NCBI RefSeq assembly: GCF_004211955.1
Contig: NZ_RHJI01000003.1
Location: 123,142-187,141 of the forward strand
Direction: 5' to 3'
Source: Escherichia sp. E1V33
GTDB lineage: Bacteria; Pseudomonadota; Gammaproteobacteria; Enterobacterales; Enterobacteriaceae
Length of the DNA stretch: 64,000 nt
The notes under the pieces are model-generated. The model had not been told where the DNA came from. It ran no database searches and worked only from the letters and a program-made list of their open reading frames with translations. This document shows positions 9,246 through 19,983 of the stretch, piece by piece; positions within the stretch are counted from its first letter, which is position 1, and each line of letters opens with the position of its first letter. Both the position numbers and the translations under genes were made by a program.

Positions 9246-10767
9246 GGCTTATCACGCGCGGCTGGCGTTCCAGAATACGAGTATTGCGTGCGTCCTCTTC
9301 GCCCAGCCAGGTGGTGTTGGTGCGTGAACCTTCGGCGCGATATTTTTCTAAATCTGACAAACGCACCATATAACCGGTAACGCGAACCAGATCGTTACCG
9401 CTGACATTGGCGGTAAATTCACGCATTCCGGCTTTAAAGGCACCGAGGCAAAGCTGTACCAGCGCCAGCGGATTACGTTTGATGGTTTCGTCGAGCGTCA
9501 GAATGTCGCTGATGCCAGAATAATAATAAGCATGATGCGGGGCGACAGTTTGCAGATGGGTGATCGGATCTGGCTCATCGCCATACGGCAAACGCGCGCC
9601 CGGCGTGGTGCCGATATCGGAACTGATCCCCGACTGTGCGTGTAACATAGCGCGTTTTTGCCAGCCATATTTCACGGGGGTATTGGCGACAAACTCCGCC
9701 AGCTGTGCACTGATGCGATAACCCACTTCATTTGCGGCGGCCTCTTTACCGTAGCGCGCGGCAATCCCTTCTTTTTCGCACAGCAAGTTAACCGCTTCCG
9801 CCAGTCCGTACATGCCAAACATCGGCACAAAACGTTCAGGATCAATCAACCCTTCTTTCACCAGGAAGCTATTCTCAAAGAAGTGTGATTGTTGATAGAG
9901 GAATTCACACCGCGCATCGATGATGGCGATCTGCTGCTGGCAATAGTGCGGTAGAGTGCGCGTAAAGAAGTCATCCAGCGACTCACTGCGCTCGGCAATG
10001 GCTTTCAGATTAAGGCGTACCAGCGTGCTACCACCGCCAGCCAGCGGTAGAGAGTTGTAACAGCTCACTATCCCGTAGCCCCCTTTTGTGAAAATTTTAT
10101 CATGCACCGGACCGTTGGCGATGTGCGGTTTGCTACATTCACAGATGTTTTTCACCACTTCCAGCAGCAGGTCATCAGGGGTGATTTCAGGATCGTAGAT
10201 AAAGGTCAGGTTCGGTGAAACCTGCTTCAGTTCTGCATCTGCACGTAATATTGCCCGAGTTATAGGGGAATCCGACGGGCCGATGTTGGCATGCATAAAG
10301 GCGTCTGGCAGGGTTCTGTCGAGGTAACGCCAGAAACGTTTTATTCGAATATCAATTTCGTCTTGTGTTAGAATTCTAACATACGGTTGCAACAACGCAT
10401 CCAGTTGCCCCAGGTAGACCGGCATCGATGTGACCGAAGGGACATGATGATAAAGAATGGTCAGCAGAGAGAGTGCATCATCAAGATCTTTTGCGCCTTC
10501 CAGCTCCAGCCATTCGGAACCGTTCGCCAGAAAACGAGCGTAATCGGGTAAGACATAGCGCGGTTTGTACGGCGCATGACCTTCAAACATATCGCAGATT
10601 ACGCCTTCATCCAGCGCGCGGCGGGCTTTGGCAGGCAGCTGCGGGTAGGGCAGATTGTTTTCTGCTTCCAGCGCCAGAAAATGGCGTTTCTGCTCCGGGG
10701 TAAGTACCGGACTGGTCACAATTTGCTGGCAACGTTGTTGCAGTGCGCTTTCATTAGACGTGGGCAT
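9217..10767 (-). CDS. yjjI: Putative glycyl-radical protein YjjI
   Basis: YjjI is a 516-residue DUF3029 protein. Near the C-terminus it has [13 protein letters not shown] (Gly465), which fits the glycyl-radical loop RVxGY of pyruvate formate-lyase relatives. It is shorter than true members (usually 700-900 residues), so it may be a reduced enzyme or a subunit. The start ATG follows AAAAGGAAAAG. It is divergent from deoC, and one deo operator (10366-10381) lies within its coding sequence. An anaerobic role is likely because glycyl radicals are oxygen-sensitive. The substrate is unknown. Confidence 0.9.
   Translation of the reverse strand: MPTSNESALQQRCQQIVTSPVLTPEQKRHFLALEAENNLPYPQLPAKARRALDEGVICDMFEGHAPYKPRYVLPDYARFLANGSEWLELEGAKDLDDALSLLTILYHHVPSVTSMPVYLGQLDALLQPYVRILTQDEIDIRIKRFWRYLDRTLPDAFMHANIGPSDSPITRAILRADAELKQVSPNLTFIYDPEITPDDLLLEVVKNICECSKPHIANGPVHDKIFTKGGYGIVSCYNSLPLAGGGSTLVRLNLKAIAERSESLDDFFTRTLPHYCQQQIAIIDARCEFLYQQSHFFENSFLVKEGLIDPERFVPMFGMYGLAEAVNLLCEKEGIAARYGKEAAANEVGYRISAQLAEFVANTPVKYGWQKRAMLHAQSGISSDIGTTPGARLPYGDEPDPITHLQTVAPHHAYYYSGISDILTLDETIKRNPLALVQLCLGAFKAGMREFTANVSGNDLVRVTGYMVRLSDLEKYRAEGSRTNTTWLGEEDARNTRILERQPRVISHEQQMRFSQ
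10366..10381. promoter_or_regulatory. DeoR operator deoO1 (within yjjI)
   Basis: TGTTAGAATTCTAACA is a perfect 16-bp palindrome matching the DeoR operator. It lies inside yjjI and exactly 599 bp upstream of the second copy at 10965. That is the published O1-O2 spacing for the deo operon as I recall it. DeoR bound at both sites loops the DNA and represses deoP1/deoP2. Confidence 0.88.
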
Positions 10768-10875
10768 CTTCTTTTCCTTTTATGCCGAAGGTGATGCGCC
10801 ATTGTAAGAAGTTTCGTGATGTTCACTTTGATCCTGATGCGTTTGTCACCATCAGTGCATTCGTTTGAAAGTGAA

Positions 10876-10950
10876 TTATTTGAACCAGATCGCATTAACG
10901 TAATGCAAATTTGTAAGTAGATTTTCTTAATTGTGATGTATATCGAAGTG
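10876..10950 (+). promoter_or_regulatory. deoP2 CRP/CytR binding region
   Basis: Two CRP-like half-palindromes flank the area where CytR binds in the known deoP2 promoter. One is TTTGAACCAGATCGCATT at 10878-10895. The other is TTGTGATGTATATCGAAG at 10931-10948. Spacing and sequence agree with deoP2 as I know it, where CRP activates and CytR-CRP complexes repress until cytidine is present. Confidence 0.7.
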
Positions 10951-10964
10951 TGTTGCGGAGTCGA

Positions 10965-10980
10965 TGTTAGAATACTAACA
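10965..10980. promoter_or_regulatory. DeoR operator deoO2 overlapping the deoP2 -10
   Basis: TGTTAGAATACTAACA matches the DeoR palindrome with two central changes. Its TAGAAT (10968-10973) doubles as the deoP2 -10 hexamer, so repressor binding blocks polymerase directly. Deoxyribose-5-phosphate is the inducer of DeoR. Confidence 0.88.
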
Positions 10981-11024
10981 AACTCGCAAGGTGAACTTTA
11001 TTGGCGACAAGCCAGGAGAATGAA

Positions 11025-11804
11025 ATGACTGATCTGAAAACAAGCAGCCTGCGTGCACTGAAATTGATGGACCTGACCACCCTGAATGACGACGACACCG
11101 ACGAGAAAGTAATCGCTCTGTGTCATCAGGCCAAAACTCCGGTCGGCAATACCGCCGCTATCTGTATCTATCCTCGCTTTATCCCGATTGCTCGCAAAAC
11201 GCTGAAAGAGCAGGGCACCCCGGAAATCCGTATCGCTACGGTAACTAACTTCCCACACGGTAACGACGATATCGAAATCGCGCTGGCAGAAACCCGCGCG
11301 GCAATCGCCTACGGTGCTGATGAAGTTGACGTGGTGTTCCCGTACCGCGCGCTGATGGCGGGTAACGAGCAGGTTGGTTTTGACTTGGTGAAAGCCTGTA
11401 AAGAGGCTTGCGCAGCGGCGAACGTACTGCTGAAAGTGATCATCGAAACCGGCGAACTGAAAGACGAAGCGCTGATCCGCAAAGCGTCTGAAATCTCCAT
11501 CAAAGCGGGTGCTGACTTCATCAAAACCTCTACCGGTAAAGTGGCTGTGAACGCGACGCCGGAAAGCGCGCGCATCATGATGGAAGTGATTCGCGATATG
11601 GGCGTAGAAAAAACCGTTGGTTTCAAACCGGCGGGCGGCGTGCGTACTGCGGAAGATGCGCAGAAATATCTTGCCATCGCAGATGAACTGTTCGGTGCTG
11701 ACTGGGCAGATGCGCGTCACTACCGCTTTGGCGCTTCCAGCCTGCTGGCAAGCCTGCTGAAAGCGCTGGGCCATGGCGACGGTAAGAGCGCCAGCAGCTA
11801 CTAA
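11025..11804 (+). CDS. deoC: Deoxyribose-phosphate aldolase DeoC
   Basis: DeoC cleaves 2-deoxyribose 5-phosphate to glyceraldehyde 3-phosphate and acetaldehyde, the last step of deoxynucleoside catabolism. It is a 259-residue TIM-barrel class I aldolase. The Schiff-base Lys167 ([11 protein letters not shown]) and the catalytic partners Asp102 and Lys201 are all present. The ATG at 11025 follows CAGGAGAATGAA; an upstream in-frame TTG is not supported. First gene of deoCABD. Confidence 0.98.
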   Translation: MTDLKTSSLRALKLMDLTTLNDDDTDEKVIALCHQAKTPVGNTAAICIYPRFIPIARKTLKEQGTPEIRIATVTNFPHGNDDIEIALAETRAAIAYGADEVDVVFPYRALMAGNEQVGFDLVKACKEACAAANVLLKVIIETGELKDEALIRKASEISIKAGADFIKTSTGKVAVNATPESARIMMEVIRDMGVEKTVGFKPAGGVRTAEDAQKYLAIADELFGADWADARHYRFGASSLLASLLKALGHGDGKSASSY

Positions 11805-11821
11805 GTAAGATGCTTTGCGCC

Positions 11822-11900
11822 CGATGCGCTGTGCTTATCAGGCCTACGAGACGTATCATCCGTAGGCCGGATAAGGCGTAGACGCATCCGGCAAAAGCCG
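11822..11900. repeat. REP/BIME between deoC and deoA
   Basis: Two opposed REP units are present: GCGCTGTGCTTATCAGGCCTAC (about 11826-11847) and GTAGGCCGGATAAGGCGTAG (about 11862-11881). They sit inside the deo operon, where REP stem-loops can stabilise the upstream deoC message. Confidence 0.85.
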
Positions 11901-11929
11901 CCTCATACTCTTTTCCACGGGAGGTTACC

Positions 11930-13252
11930 TTGTTTCTCGCACAAGAAATTATTCGTAAAAAACGTGATGGTCATGCGCTGAGCGATGAAGAAATTCGCTT
12001 CTTTATCAACGGCATTCGCGACAACACTATCTCCGAAGGGCAGATTGCCGCCCTCGCGATGACCATTTTCTTCCACGATATGACAATGCCTGAGCGTGTC
12101 TCGCTGACGATGGCGATGCGAGATTCAGGAACCGTTCTCGACTGGAAAAGTCTGCATCTGAATGGTCCGATTGTTGATAAGCACTCTACTGGCGGCGTTG
12201 GCGATGTGACTTCGCTGATGTTAGGGCCGATGGTGGCTGCTTGTGGCGGCTATATTCCGATGATCTCCGGTCGTGGCCTCGGTCATACTGGCGGTACGCT
12301 CGACAAACTGGAATCCATCCCTGGCTTCGACATCTTCCCGGATGACAACCGTTTCCGCGAAATTATTAAAGATGTTGGCGTGGCGATTATCGGCCAGACC
12401 AGCTCACTGGCTCCGGCGGATAAACGTTTCTATGCGACCCGCGATATTACCGCAACCGTGGACTCCATTCCGCTGATCACCGCCTCTATTCTGGCGAAGA
12501 AACTTGCGGAAGGTCTGGATGCGCTGGTGATGGACGTGAAAGTGGGTAGCGGTGCATTTATGCCGACCTACGAACTTTCTGAAGCCCTTGCCGAAGCGAT
12601 TGTTGGCGTGGCTAACGGCGCAGGCGTGCGCACCACCGCACTGCTCACCGACATGAATCAGGTGCTGGCCTCCAGTGCCGGTAACGCGGTTGAAGTACGT
12701 GAAGCGGTGCAGTTCCTGACGGGTGAATATCGTAACCCGCGTCTGTTTGATGTCACGATGGCGCTGTGTGTGGAGATGCTGATCTCCGGCAAACTGGCGA
12801 AAGATGACGCCGAAGCGCGCGCGAAATTGCAGGCGGTGCTGGACAACGGTAAAGCGGCAGAAGTCTTTGGTCGTATGGTAGCGGCACAAAAAGGCCCGAC
12901 CGACTTCGTTGAGAACTACGCGAAGTATCTGCCGACAGCGATGCTGACGAAAGCAGTCTATGCTGATACCGAAGGTTTTGTCAGTGAAATGGATACCCGC
13001 GCGCTGGGGATGGCAGTGGTTGCAATGGGCGGCGGTCGCCGTCAGGCATCTGACACCATCGATTACAGCGTTGGCTTTACTGATATGGCGCGTCTGGGCG
13101 ACCAGGTAGACGGTCAGCGTCCGCTGGCGGTTATCCACGCGAAAGACGAAAACAGCTGGCAGGAAGCGGCGAAAGCGGTGAAAGCGGCAATTAAACTTGC
13201 CGATAAAGCACCGGAAAGCACACCAACTGTCTATCGTCGTATCAGTGAATAA
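11930..13252 (+). CDS. deoA: Thymidine phosphorylase DeoA
   Basis: DeoA phosphorolyses thymidine and deoxyuridine to the base plus deoxyribose 1-phosphate. It has 440 residues, as expected. The phosphate-binding KHSTGG is at 84-89 and the pyrimidine-nucleoside-phosphorylase signature [20 protein letters not shown] at 113-132. Translation starts with TTG at 11930 behind GGGAGG. It feeds DeoB with deoxyribose 1-phosphate. Confidence 0.97.
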
Positions 13253-13282
13253 CGGTATACTGATCTGATCATTTAAATTTGA

Positions 13283-14527
<1,245 letters not shown>

Positions 14528-14540
14528 TAATGGGTGCGGC

Positions 14541-14586
14541 CTGATGCCCTCACCCCGGCCCTCTCCCACAGGGAGAGGGTGAAAAC
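14541..14586. repeat. boxC-like palindromic element
   Basis: The deoB-deoD gap carries CCCTCTCCC-ACAG-GGGAGAGGG, a 9-bp perfect stem preceded by CCCTCACCCCGG. This is the small GC-rich intergenic palindrome seen repeatedly in E. coli (boxC type). It could also act as an intercistronic mRNA hairpin. Confidence 0.65.
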
Positions 14587-14606
14587 ATGTTGATAAGGAT
14601 AAAACA

Positions 14607-15326
14607 ATGGCTACCCCACACATTAATGCAGAAATGGGCGATTTCGCTGACGTAGTTTTGATGCCAGGCGACCCGCTGCGTGCGAAGTATATTGCTGAAA
14701 CTTTCCTTGAAGATGCCCGTGAAGTGAACAACGTTCGCGGTATGCTGGGCTTCACTGGTACTTACAAAGGCCGCAAAATTTCCGTAATGGGTCACGGTAT
14801 GGGTATCCCGTCCTGCTCCATCTACACCAAAGAACTGATCACCGATTTCGGTGTGAAGAAAATCATCCGTGTTGGTTCCTGTGGCGCTGTTCTGCCGCAC
14901 GTAAAACTGCGTGACGTGGTGATTGGTATGGGTGCCTGCACCGATTCCAAAGTTAACCGTATCCGCTTTAAAGACCATGACTTCGCAGCTATCGCTGACT
15001 TCGACATGGTGCGTAACGCAGTAGATGCAGCTAAAGCACTGGGCATTGATGCGCGCGTTGGTAACCTGTTCTCCGCTGACCTGTTCTACTCTCCGGACGG
15101 CGAAATGTTCGACGTGATGGAAAAATACGGCATTCTCGGCGTGGAAATGGAAGCGGCTGGTATCTACGGCGTCGCTGCAGAATTTGGCGCGAAAGCACTG
15201 GCTATCTGCACCGTGTCTGACCACATCCGTACTCACGAGCAGACCACTGCCGAAGAGCGTCAGACCACCTTCAACGACATGATCAAAATCGCGCTGGAAT
15301 CCGTTCTGCTGGGCGATAAAGAGTAA
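14607..15326 (+). CDS. deoD: Purine nucleoside phosphorylase DeoD
   Basis: DeoD phosphorolyses purine (deoxy)nucleosides to base plus (deoxy)ribose 1-phosphate. It is a 239-residue hexameric high-molecular-mass type PNP. Visible features are the phosphate loop MPGDPLRAK (19-27), the family signature around [12 protein letters not shown] (62-73) and the catalytic Asp205 (204 without Met) in VSDHI. ATG follows ATAAGGATAA. Last gene of the deo operon. Confidence 0.98.
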   Translation: MATPHINAEMGDFADVVLMPGDPLRAKYIAETFLEDAREVNNVRGMLGFTGTYKGRKISVMGHGMGIPSCSIYTKELITDFGVKKIIRVGSCGAVLPHVKLRDVVIGMGACTDSKVNRIRFKDHDFAAIADFDMVRNAVDAAKALGIDARVGNLFSADLFYSPDGEMFDVMEKYGILGVEMEAAGIYGVAAEFGAKALAICTVSDHIRTHEQTTAEERQTTFNDMIKIALESVLLGDKE

Positions 15327-15357
15327 TCGTTTTTCGCTGAAAGGCGATTGTTGTGTT

Positions 15358-15389
15358 AAGCCGGAGTGGGAAACTGCTCCGGCTTTTTA
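15358..15389 (+). terminator. deo operon terminator
   Basis: A 7-bp GCCGGAG / CTCCGGC stem (15360-15366 and 15377-15383) is followed by TTTTTAG. It is a strong intrinsic terminator for rightward transcription. The opposite strand lacks a matching T-tract. Confidence 0.88.
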
Positions 15390-15474
15390 GTATCTATTCA
15401 TCAATAGTGACTGATTTATAGATTTACTATTATTTTTCATATTGATAGAAAATAAAACCCATTCAAAAATCTAT

Positions 15475-15738
15475 TCATTTATGTTCAGCTGTCATCCAGC
15501 AAGGGCATATCAGCAACTCTGGTGGACAACCATAAATTCCTGCCATTTTGATTTTGATGTTTGAACTAAGCCGTTCCGTCTTTTCGATCTGTTTTAGAGA
15601 ATTAATGGAGATACCTAACATTTTACTTACTTCAGCAAGCGATAATTTATGCCTGATACGCACGGCGGCTAGCCAGGAAATACGCTGGCTGAACATTAAA
15701 TTGATAATCTCCCGTTCCTGGTTTTCCAGATCGATCAT
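15475..15738 (-). CDS. Small XRE-like helix-turn-helix protein, unnamed
   Basis: This 87-residue product is not one I recognise. Its centre (about 28-76) reads as a Cro/XRE helix-turn-helix: LSLAEVSKMLGIS (32-44), a turn, then NSLKQIEKTERL (46-57). The C-terminus has a cysteine group (Cys71, Cys78, Cys80). ATG at 15738 is preceded by GGGAAGGAAAT, a strong ribosome binding site. It lies 31 nt downstream of lplA on the same strand, so it is probably co-transcribed. K-12, as I recall, has the HipA-like yjjJ between deoD and lplA; no trace of it is visible here. The AT-rich gene and flank suggest an acquired segment. It could be a DNA-binding regulator or an orphan antitoxin; partner and targets are unknown. 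Confidence 0.72.
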   Translation of the reverse strand: MIDLENQEREIINLMFSQRISWLAAVRIRHKLSLAEVSKMLGISINSLKQIEKTERLSSNIKIKMAGIYGCPPELLICPCWMTAEHK

Positions 15739-15769
15739 ATTTCCTTCCCTGGATATTTTAATCAGCGAG

Positions 15770-16786
15770 TTACCGCACCGCCCCTGCCATCCACGCCGAC
15801 AGTTCCCGTAGCTCTTTTTCCTGTTCCGGGAAGTCAACCAACAGTGCTTCGCACTCTTGTTGCAGCATATCCGCGCGGTACAGGCAGCCTTGCAGTCGCC
15901 CGGCGAGGGCTTCCAGTGGCGCGGGGTTAAGGCTGTCGGTAAATACCTGGGCGCGGGTGATATGGCCTTTTTCGACGTCGAAATGCAGTTCCACGCCGCC
16001 CCAGCTAAAGCGTTCATCCAGCAGATGCGAGAACGCCGGAGCCTGACCGAAGTTCCATTCCCAGCTACTCTGACGGGCAAAGGTTTCGTTGAAGTTCGGC
16101 AGGTCTGGCGTTTTGTCCGGGGAGATGATTTCCGCTTCCACGCGCTCGCCATAATGGGCGAAAAAGGCCTCGGTTATGGCCTCGCAAACCTGCTCATGGG
16201 TGATCCCCGGCAGCAGCTCGGTGAGGTTGGTCACGCGGGAACGTACTGACGTAATGCCTTTCGCCGCCAGTTTCTTTTTATCTGGGTTGAGATAGTTTGC
16301 CAGACGGCTGAGGTCGGCATTGAGCAGCAAGGTGCCGTGGTGGAAGCCACGATCCTTGGTTTCGCGATAGGCCGAGCCTGAGACTTTGCGGTCGCCTTCA
16401 GCCGTTTTCACCACCAGATCGTTGCGCCCGGAAGCTTCTGCGGTGGCGCCGAGCGCGTTCAGCGCATTAAGCACAATCGCCGTGGAGATGGTTTTATCAT
16501 ACTCCGGCTTGCCAGCCATAAAGGTAAAACAGGTATTGCCGAGATCGTGGAACACCGCGCCGCCACCGCTGCTGCGCCGTGCCAGGCGAACGTTATCTTC
16601 TTCCATCCGCCGGGTATTACACTCTTTCCACGGGTTTTGCGCACGACCAATCACTACCGTGTCGGCATTGCGCCAGAGAAACAGAACGCGCTGCGTGGCG
16701 GGCATCTGGCGAAAAATACACTCCTCCACCGCCAGGTTAAACCACGGATCGTAAGAGTCAGAGATGAGCAGGCGTAATGTGGACAT
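15770..16786 (-). CDS. lplA: Lipoate-protein ligase A
   Basis: LplA activates free lipoate with ATP and attaches it to lysines of the E2 and H proteins of 2-oxoacid dehydrogenases and the glycine cleavage system. It has 338 residues. The BPL/LplA catalytic domain shows [12 protein letters not shown] (70-81) and the lipoyl-AMP-binding lysine in RKVSGSA (Lys134, numbered 133 without Met). A C-terminal accessory domain follows. The start is preceded by GAAAGGAAATCG. It sits 27 nt downstream of ytjB, in the same direction. Confidence 0.97.
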   Translation of the reverse strand: MSTLRLLISDSYDPWFNLAVEECIFRQMPATQRVLFLWRNADTVVIGRAQNPWKECNTRRMEEDNVRLARRSSGGGAVFHDLGNTCFTFMAGKPEYDKTISTAIVLNALNALGATAEASGRNDLVVKTAEGDRKVSGSAYRETKDRGFHHGTLLLNADLSRLANYLNPDKKKLAAKGITSVRSRVTNLTELLPGITHEQVCEAITEAFFAHYGERVEAEIISPDKTPDLPNFNETFARQSSWEWNFGQAPAFSHLLDERFSWGGVELHFDVEKGHITRAQVFTDSLNPAPLEALAGRLQGCLYRADMLQQECEALLVDFPEQEKELRELSAWMAGAVR

Positions 16787-16813
16787 AACGATTTCCTTTC
16801 TTGTAGTAATGGG

Positions 16814-17458
16814 TCACTCTTTTTTCTCGCTTTCTTCCTCTTCCGGCACCGGTTTGCTGGCGGTTAACAGGAAGGGCGATTGCTGCCAGCGGGTGCGTTT
16901 ACCTTGCAATAGCGTGCGGGTCAGCACCACGCCGATTGCCAGCGAGAGCAGCAGCATCAGACGTAAAATATTGGTGGTGTTATCCACCTGTTTGGCTTCG
17001 GTGGCGAGCGTATGGGTATCGAGCGTCAAGCGCAGATAACCAAGCGGTCCATTTTTCCCCTTAATCGGCTCGACAATCTGCTGGTTAAAATAGCCACCTG
17101 CTTTTTTACCGTCGAGCGCCAGTCGGTCGCGCACCTCGACGCTTTCGCCTGCACGGGCGATAAGATCGCCTTGTTCGTCATATACACCCGCGTCGAGGAT
17201 GCGACTTTCGTCCGTTAACTGGTCGAGAATCGCCTGAATGCGTTTTTCATCAGGTGAGTTGGTACGCATCAGCGGCGCAACGTTCAGGGTTACCTGATGC
17301 GCCAGGGTACGGGCCAGTTCTTCCAGCTGAGGATTACGCTGTCGCTGGTGGTTTTGACTAAACCATGATGCTCCCTGCATTAGTGCGACTAACAACGCGA
17401 GACAGAACAGGACAATCACTGCCCGATGCAGCCGGAATTTTAGTTTTGTGCGAGCCAT
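16814..17458 (-). CDS. ytjB: Membrane protein YtjB (Smp)
   Basis: YtjB is a 214-residue protein with two membrane segments, about 12-33 (AVIVLFCLALLVALMQGASW) and about 165-185. Between them is a periplasmic sensor-like loop that includes RILDAGVYDEQGDLIARAG. It ends in an acidic EEEESEKKE tail. The architecture resembles a sensor lacking an output domain. Function is not known. It is divergent from serB, with 105 bp between the coding starts, and lies upstream of lplA on the same strand. Confidence 0.9.
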   Translation of the reverse strand: MARTKLKFRLHRAVIVLFCLALLVALMQGASWFSQNHQRQRNPQLEELARTLAHQVTLNVAPLMRTNSPDEKRIQAILDQLTDESRILDAGVYDEQGDLIARAGESVEVRDRLALDGKKAGGYFNQQIVEPIKGKNGPLGYLRLTLDTHTLATEAKQVDNTTNILRLMLLLSLAIGVVLTRTLLQGKRTRWQQSPFLLTASKPVPEEEESEKKE

Positions 17459-17563
17459 ATTCCACCCGTTGAAAATTTGAGACTTAATGTTGCCAGAAGC
17501 AATGGATACAAGGTAGCCTCATGCGTTATTTTCCCTGCTTCGAACGATTTTACAGGAGCCTTA

Positions 17564-18532
17564 ATGCCTAACATTACCTGGTGCGACCTGCCTGAAGATG
17601 TCTCTTTATGGCCTGGTCTGCCTCTTTCATTAAGTGGTGATGAAGTGATGCCACTGGATTACCACGCAGGTCGTAGCGGCTGGCTGCTGTATGGTCGTGG
17701 GCTGGATAAACAACGTCTGACCCAGTACCAAAGCAAACTGGGCGCGGCAATGGTGATTGTTGCCGCCTGGTGCGTGGAAGATTATCAGGTGATTCGTCTG
17801 GCAGGTTCGCTCACCACGCGGGCAACGCGCCTGGCGCATGAAGCACAGCTGGATGTCGCGCCGCTGGGGAAAATACCGCACCTGCGCACGCCAGGGCTGC
17901 TGGTGATGGACATGGACTCCACCGCCATCCAGATAGAATGTATTGATGAAATTGCCAAACTGGCCGGAACGGGCGAGATGGTGGCGGAAGTGACAGAACG
18001 GGCAATGCGCGGGGAGCTTGATTTTACTGCCAGCCTGCGTAGCCGCGTGGCGACGCTGAAAGGCGCTGACGCGAACATTTTGCTACAAGTGCGTGAAAAT
18101 CTCCCGCTGATGCCGGGCTTGACGCAACTGGTACTCAAGCTGGAAACGCTGGGCTGGAAAGTAGCGATTGCCTCTGGCGGCTTTACCTTCTTTGCCGAAT
18201 ATCTGCGCGATAAGCTGCGCCTGACTGCCGTGGTAGCCAATGAACTGGAGATTATGGACGGTAAATTTACCGGCAATGTGATCGGCGACATCGTAGACGC
18301 GCAGTACAAAGCTAACACCCTGACCCGGCTGGCGCAGGAGTATGATATCCCGTTGGCGCAAACCGTGGCGATTGGCGATGGCGCCAATGACCTGCCGATG
18401 ATCAAAGCGGCGGGACTGGGGATTGCCTACCATGCCAAGCCAAAAGTGAATGAAAAGACGGAAGTCACCATCCGTCACGCTGACCTGATGGGGGTATTCT
18501 GCATCCTCTCCGGCAGTCTGAATCAGAAGTAA
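17564..18532 (+). CDS. serB: Phosphoserine phosphatase SerB
   Basis: SerB dephosphorylates O-phospho-L-serine, the last step of serine synthesis. The ATG at 17564 behind ACAGGAGCC gives 322 residues; upstream extension is unsupported. An N-terminal ACT-like regulatory region (about 1-105) precedes the HAD domain. The nucleophile and acid are Asp116 and Asp118 in VMDMDST. SGGFTFF (motif II) and GDGANDLPMI (motif IV) follow. The gap to radA is 48 nt, and serB-radA-nadR form one rightward block. Confidence 0.97.
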   Translation: MPNITWCDLPEDVSLWPGLPLSLSGDEVMPLDYHAGRSGWLLYGRGLDKQRLTQYQSKLGAAMVIVAAWCVEDYQVIRLAGSLTTRATRLAHEAQLDVAPLGKIPHLRTPGLLVMDMDSTAIQIECIDEIAKLAGTGEMVAEVTERAMRGELDFTASLRSRVATLKGADANILLQVRENLPLMPGLTQLVLKLETLGWKVAIASGGFTFFAEYLRDKLRLTAVVANELEIMDGKFTGNVIGDIVDAQYKANTLTRLAQEYDIPLAQTVAIGDGANDLPMIKAAGLGIAYHAKPKVNEKTEVTIRHADLMGVFCILSGSLNQK

Positions 18533-18580
18533 TTGCGCGCCCGTCATCCTGCGGGCGGCACAGCATTAACGAGGTACACC

Positions 18581-19963
18581 GTGGCAAAAGCTCCAAAACG
18601 CGCCTTTGTTTGTAATGAATGCGGGGCCGATTATCCGCGCTGGCAGGGGCAGTGCAGTGCCTGTCATGCCTGGAACACCATCACCGAGGTGCGTCTTGCT
18701 GCGTCGCCAACGGTGGCGCGTAACGAGCGTCTGAGTGGCTATGCCGGTAGCGCCGGGGTGGCGAAAGTCCAGAAACTCTCCGATATCAGCCTTGAAGAGC
18801 TGCCGCGTTTTTCCACCGGATTTAAAGAGTTCGACCGCGTATTAGGCGGCGGGGTGGTACCAGGAAGCGCCATTCTGATTGGCGGTAACCCCGGTGCGGG
18901 GAAATCCACGCTGTTGCTGCAAACGCTGTGCAAACTGGCCCAGCAGATGAAAACGCTATATGTCACCGGCGAAGAGTCGCTGCAACAGGTGGCAATGCGC
19001 GCTCACCGTCTCGGCCTGCCGACCGACAATCTCAATATGTTGTCGGAAACCAGCATCGAACAGATCTGCCTGATTGCCGAAGAAGAGCAACCGAAGCTGA
19101 TGGTAATTGACTCGATCCAGGTGATGCATATGGCGGATGTACAATCATCGCCAGGCAGCGTGGCGCAGGTACGTGAAACAGCAGCTTATCTGACGCGTTT
19201 TGCCAAGACGCGTGGTGTGGCGATCGTCATGGTCGGTCACGTAACTAAAGATGGTTCACTGGCTGGCCCTAAAGTGCTGGAACACTGTATCGACTGTTCG
19301 GTGCTTCTGGACGGCGATGCCGACTCCCGTTTCCGCACCCTGCGCAGCCATAAAAACCGCTTCGGCGCGGTGAATGAACTGGGCGTATTTGCGATGACCG
19401 AGCAGGGGCTGCGTGAAGTCAGCAACCCTTCGGCAATTTTCTTAAGTCGCGGCGATGAAGTGACCTCCGGTAGTTCAGTGATGGTGGTATGGGAAGGAAC
19501 GCGCCCGTTGCTGGTGGAGATTCAGGCGCTGGTCGATCACTCGATGATGGCGAATCCGCGCCGCGTGGCGGTAGGTCTGGAGCAAAACCGTCTGGCTATC
19601 CTGCTGGCAGTGCTGCACCGTCACGGCGGTCTGCAAATGGCCGATCAGGATGTGTTTGTGAACGTGGTCGGCGGCGTTAAGGTGACCGAAACCAGCGCCG
19701 ATTTAGCGTTACTGCTGGCGATGGTTTCCAGCCTGCGTGACAGACCGCTGCCGCAGGATCTGGTGGTGTTTGGTGAAGTCGGGCTGGCAGGTGAGATCCG
19801 CCCGGTGCCCAGTGGTCAGGAACGAATCTCAGAAGCGGCGAAACACGGTTTTCGGCGGGCGATTGTTCCGGCGGCTAACGTACCGAAAAAAGCGCCGGAA
19901 GGGATGCAGATTTTTGGCGTTAAAAAACTCTCCGACGCGCTTAGCGTGTTCGACGACTTATAA
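18581..19963 (+). CDS. radA: DNA repair/recombination protein RadA
   Basis: RadA is a RecA-related ATPase (460 residues) that drives branch migration of recombination intermediates. It starts at GTG 18581 behind ACGAGGTACACC. Domain order is a C4 zinc finger (Cys11, Cys14, Cys25, Cys28), a RecA-like core with Walker A GGNPGAGKST (101-110), the RadA-specific KNRFG motif near 258, and a C-terminal Lon-protease-like domain without the catalytic Ser-Lys pair. It ends 20 nt before the chosen nadR start. Confidence 0.96.
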   Translation: MAKAPKRAFVCNECGADYPRWQGQCSACHAWNTITEVRLAASPTVARNERLSGYAGSAGVAKVQKLSDISLEELPRFSTGFKEFDRVLGGGVVPGSAILIGGNPGAGKSTLLLQTLCKLAQQMKTLYVTGEESLQQVAMRAHRLGLPTDNLNMLSETSIEQICLIAEEEQPKLMVIDSIQVMHMADVQSSPGSVAQVRETAAYLTRFAKTRGVAIVMVGHVTKDGSLAGPKVLEHCIDCSVLLDGDADSRFRTLRSHKNRFGAVNELGVFAMTEQGLREVSNPSAIFLSRGDEVTSGSSVMVVWEGTRPLLVEIQALVDHSMMANPRRVAVGLEQNRLAILLAVLHRHGGLQMADQDVFVNVVGGVKVTETSADLALLLAMVSSLRDRPLPQDLVVFGEVGLAGEIRPVPSGQERISEAAKHGFRRAIVPAANVPKKAPEGMQIFGVKKLSDALSVFDDL

Positions 19964-19983
19964 TGAGAGATACGGAGGGAGAT

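Noticed and set aside
15738-16152. Upstream extension of the HTH frame into lplA giving 225 residues
   Set aside because: The extra part is lplA read in another frame. The ATG at 15738 has a strong ribosome binding site and begins the plausible protein.
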